From assembly GCA_903904635.1 (NCBI GenBank), contig CAIVDH010000071.1, forward strand, positions 1 through 8,631: a DNA stretch of 8,631 bases. Reading direction: 5' to 3'. Positions 6,283-8,631 of this stretch are shown here, in pieces. The notes beneath the pieces are model-generated. The model was not told the origin of the DNA. It worked only from the letters and a program-made list of their open reading frames with translations, and did no database searches. Position numbers and translations under genes: made by a program. Each line of letters begins with the position of its first letter. Position 1 is the stretch's first letter. The stretch is from an uncultured Burkholderiales bacterium. Lineage in GTDB: Bacteria; Pseudomonadota; Gammaproteobacteria; Burkholderiales; Burkholderiaceae_D.

Positions 6283-7235
6283 TGTCCAAACCTAAAATTG
6301 TTGTAATCATACTTGCGCTGTTGGCGCTACTGTTACCGCTGGCGCTGCCGTGGATAAAAACACCGTTGATACTGGGTACGGCTTTCGGTATTGCGGCATT
6401 GGGCATTTCCATCTTGATTATCTCTGGCCAGATTTCATTTGGTCATGCGCTGTTTGTTTGTGCCGGTGGCTATGCAGTGGCATTTGCCGCACGCAGCTTT
6501 CCGCATCTTGATAGCGCTTTGCTGCTGGTAGTTGGCACTGTCGTGGGTGCGATATTAGGCGTGGTGGTCGGGTCATTTGTTGTGCGCTATCGCGGCATAT
6601 TTTTCGGCATGCTAAATCTCGCGTTGTCTATGGTGCTGTTTGCCGTGTTGGGTAAATTTTTTACTCTGACTGGCGGCACAGATGGCTTACGACTTGAGCG
6701 TTCACCATTTTTTGGCGTGATGATGGAACGCGATGCCTTTGAAACTGTATTGCTAATTACGTGCGTGATGCTGGCTTTATTGCTGGGTTGGCTGGTGCAG
6801 CGTTATTTGCGCTCAGTTGCAGGGCAGGCATTGTCAGCGATTAAAACCAATGAAACCCGACTCGAGTATGTCGGTATCTCTGCCTATAAAACATTGTGGA
6901 TCGGTTACATAATTTCGGCTGCACTAGGTGGCATGTCGGGTGCGATGTTTGCCATCGCGCAGGGCTTGGTTACGCCTGAGATGGGTTATTGGGTACGCTC
7001 TGGTGAGATTGTGTTTGTGGCCATATTGGGTGGTGTAGGCCATCCTGTGGGGGCTTTCATCGGCGCGGGCATTTTTGAATTCGTTAAGCTTTTTGCTGCA
7101 GCTTATTTAACTGGTGCATGGCAAATGGTGTTGGGTTTTGTGTTGATCGCGATGGTGTTTTTAGCGCCGCGCGGCATCTCCGCTTTGCTTGAATCGACTA
7201 AAACAAGCACTGACAAAAAGCAGGAGCTGTCATGA
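6282..7235 (+). CDS. Branched-chain amino acid-type ABC transporter permease, LivM family
   Basis: 317 residues, polytopic. LivM-type landmarks appear in order: GQISFGHALFVCAGGYAVAF (49-68), GGTDGL (131-136), the ATPase-contact loop GQALSAIKTNETRLEYVGIS (181-200), AILGGVGHPVGAFIGA (247-262) and the terminal APRGI (295-299) before a short polar tail. It partners with the LivH-like permease to form the inner-membrane pore of the importer. The ATG overlaps the preceding stop by one base, and the gene's own stop overlaps the next start in an ATGA arrangement (7232-7235). Length and motifs are normal for the family; no truncation is seen. Confidence 0.93.
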   Translation: MSKPKIVVIILALLALLLPLALPWIKTPLILGTAFGIAALGISILIISGQISFGHALFVCAGGYAVAFAARSFPHLDSALLLVVGTVVGAILGVVVGSFVVRYRGIFFGMLNLALSMVLFAVLGKFFTLTGGTDGLRLERSPFFGVMMERDAFETVLLITCVMLALLLGWLVQRYLRSVAGQALSAIKTNETRLEYVGISAYKTLWIGYIISAALGGMSGAMFAIAQGLVTPEMGYWVRSGEIVFVAILGGVGHPVGAFIGAGIFEFVKLFAAAYLTGAWQMVLGFVLIAMVFLAPRGISALLESTKTSTDKKQELS

Positions 7236-7975
7236 GCACACCTCTACTGCAAACCAAAGATCTGCAGCTGGCGTTTGGCGCTGTGGTGGTCGCTGACCAT
7301 ATTGATTTCTCGCTCGCTGAAGGTGAACGACTGGCCGTCATTGGTCAAAATGGCGCCGGCAAAACAACCTTCATTAATATCTGCACAGGCTTAATACGAC
7401 CACAGGCAGGAAAGGTATATTTCGAAGGCCATGATGTGACTAATCTTGCGCCGCGGGCGATTGCGTTGCGTGGCATGGTGCGCTCTTTCCAATTACCGCA
7501 ATTATTTGCCGAGCACACTGTGCGAGATTGCATACGTATTGCTGCCGCCGGTAAGCAAGGTGGGTTGGGTTTATGGACGCCGCTGGAAAAAGCAGTGCCT
7601 GCTGAGGCGGTTGAACATGTACTGGAAATGGTGGGATTGGCTGCACGTGGCGATGAACTCTCTGCTGCTTTGCCAGAAGGTCAGCGCAAGCTGCTTGATA
7701 TTGCCATGGCGCTGATATTGAAGCCGCGCCTATTGATACTCGATGAACCGACTTCAGGTGTTTCTACCGATGAGAAGCATGGCCTGATGAAAACCATCAT
7801 GGCGGCGTTGGATGAACAAAAAGTGACGGCAATTTTTGTTGAGCATGATGTTGATATCGTCTCGCAATACGCAACCCGGGTCGCAGCTTGGATAGCTGGC
7901 CGCATTGCTGCTGATGGCACGCCAGCGCAGGTGTTGGCTGATCCTGAAGTACGCAAAAATGTGATCGGGGAATGA
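7232..7975 (+). CDS. Branched-chain amino acid-type ABC transporter ATP-binding protein, LivG family
   Basis: 247 residues, the usual length. Walker A GQNGAGKTT (38-46), Q-loop Gln87 in SFQLPQLF, signature region LPEGQRKLLDIAMAL (147-161), Walker B LLILDEP (167-173) and H-loop His205 in VEHD are all present. The signature LPEGQ in place of LSGGQ, and the run DEPTSGVS after Walker B, recur in a subgroup of LivG-like ATPases that I associate with HAAT importers of less well defined substrate. The canonical catalytic residues are intact, including the Glu after Walker B (Glu172). It should pair with the next ATPase as a heterodimer under the two permeases. AGGAGCTG (7222-7229) lies just before the start, which overlaps the LivM stop. 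Confidence 0.93.
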   Translation: MSTPLLQTKDLQLAFGAVVVADHIDFSLAEGERLAVIGQNGAGKTTFINICTGLIRPQAGKVYFEGHDVTNLAPRAIALRGMVRSFQLPQLFAEHTVRDCIRIAAAGKQGGLGLWTPLEKAVPAEAVEHVLEMVGLAARGDELSAALPEGQRKLLDIAMALILKPRLLILDEPTSGVSTDEKHGLMKTIMAALDEQKVTAIFVEHDVDIVSQYATRVAAWIAGRIAADGTPAQVLADPEVRKNVIGE

Positions 7976-7976
7976 G

Positions 7977-8631
7977 ATGCTGAAGATTAATCAAGTCAGC
8001 GCACAGATCGCCGGTATTACGGTTTTGCGCAATATAAAAACGGAATTCAATCCCGGACAATTGTTAGCCGTTGTCGGTCGCAATGGCGCCGGCAAGACGA
8101 CTTTACTGCGCGCCATTATGGGATTGTTGCCGCTGACAGAGGGCAGTATTTTTCTGGAAGGTATGGACCTGTCAAAAATCGGGGCGCATCGTCGCACAGA
8201 ATTTGGCATTGGTTATGCGCCTGAAGATCGCGTGATGTTCCCAACTTTTACGGTGGAAGAAAATTTGCGTCTGCCATGTCAGGTGCTGGGTCTATCGAAA
8301 GATGAAGCTGATCGTAGACTGGCGCGTGCGGTTGAAGCTGTGCCGCAGTTGATTGAGATGTTGCCACGCTCTGGTGCGGCGCTCTCTGGTGGTCAGGGCA
8401 AAATTGCTGCGCTGGGCAGGGCGCTGATGGCGGGGAATAAGCTGGTGCTACTGGATGAACCATTTCAGGGGCTGGCACCAGTATTGGCAGCGCAATACGC
8501 TGAATCCCTGCGCCGCTTGCATAAGCTCGCACCTGAGCTGTGTATTGTCGTGACTGAATCTAATCGCAGTCTGCTGCGTGATTTGCCGGATGCAACGCTG
8601 ACGCTGGAGCGCGGTGAGCTAGTCACGACAA
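7977..8631 (+). CDS. Branched-chain amino acid-type ABC transporter ATP-binding protein, LivF family (partial, 3' end outside window)
   Basis: The ATG at 7977 follows the LivG stop by one base (TGAGATG), and the frame stays open to the window end: 218 codons, so roughly 15-25 residues are missing compared with typical LivF proteins. Walker A GRNGAGKTT (34-42), the LivF-type Q-loop region GYAPEDRVMFPTFTVEENL (79-97), signature LSGGQ (136-140) and Walker B LVLLDEP (156-162) are present, and DEPFQGLAP (160-168) resembles the LivF pattern DEPSLGLAP. Odd are the residues after the signature (GKIAALGRALM, where QQMLAIGRALM is usual) and the H-loop: LivF proteins normally read VEQN, LivG proteins VEHD, while this one reads TESN with Ser195 at the switch position. 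It is the last visible gene of the operon; whether more genes follow is unknown. Confidence 0.9.
   Translation, partial: MLKINQVSAQIAGITVLRNIKTEFNPGQLLAVVGRNGAGKTTLLRAIMGLLPLTEGSIFLEGMDLSKIGAHRRTEFGIGYAPEDRVMFPTFTVEENLRLPCQVLGLSKDEADRRLARAVEAVPQLIEMLPRSGAALSGGQGKIAALGRALMAGNKLVLLDEPFQGLAPVLAAQYAESLRRLHKLAPELCIVVTESNRSLLRDLPDATLTLERGELVTT

Overview
The window looks like chromosomal DNA of a Gram-negative proteobacterium with moderate GC content. The evidence is Sec signal peptides on two periplasmic-type proteins, a complete periplasmic-binding-protein ABC importer, and strong GGAGG ribosome binding sites. A betaproteobacterium is my best guess from the style of the proteins, but no taxonomic marker is present. 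I see no phage, transposon, CRISPR, tRNA or rRNA sequence.

Left part (1-2555, all minus strand): an operon read as ATPase (1590-2555), ABC-2 permease (868-1593), then a GldG-like auxiliary membrane protein (1-863, cut by the window edge). The genes overlap by 4 bases or lie 4 bases apart. Together they resemble the GldA-GldF-GldG type of ABC transporter, whose substrate is not established outside the gliding Bacteroidetes. The auxiliary protein carries a histidine-rich stretch.

Middle (2623-4032): upstream of that operon, and also on the minus strand, is a single gene (2668-3528) for a metallo-beta-lactamase-fold hydrolase. It has the residue pattern of the AiiA/AttM acyl-homoserine lactonase family, but with an N-terminal signal peptide and a Trp where AiiA has its active-site Tyr. 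A clear hairpin terminator (2623-2648) separates it from the ABC operon. A 504-base AT-rich intergenic region follows, with an 8-bp inverted repeat and candidate promoter elements.

Right part (4033-8631, plus strand): a five-gene branched-chain amino acid/amide type (HAAT, Liv-like) importer, divergent from the hydrolase. It consists of the periplasmic binding protein (4033-5331), two membrane permeases (5377-6282 and 6282-7235), and two ATPases (7232-7975 and 7977 to the window end). The last four are tightly coupled. The second ATPase has a degenerate H-loop.

The most interesting idea is functional pairing of the secreted lactonase-like hydrolase with the divergent importer. The hydrolase could cleave a lactone or ester in the periplasm, and the binding protein could capture and import a product. 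This is inferred from gene order only.
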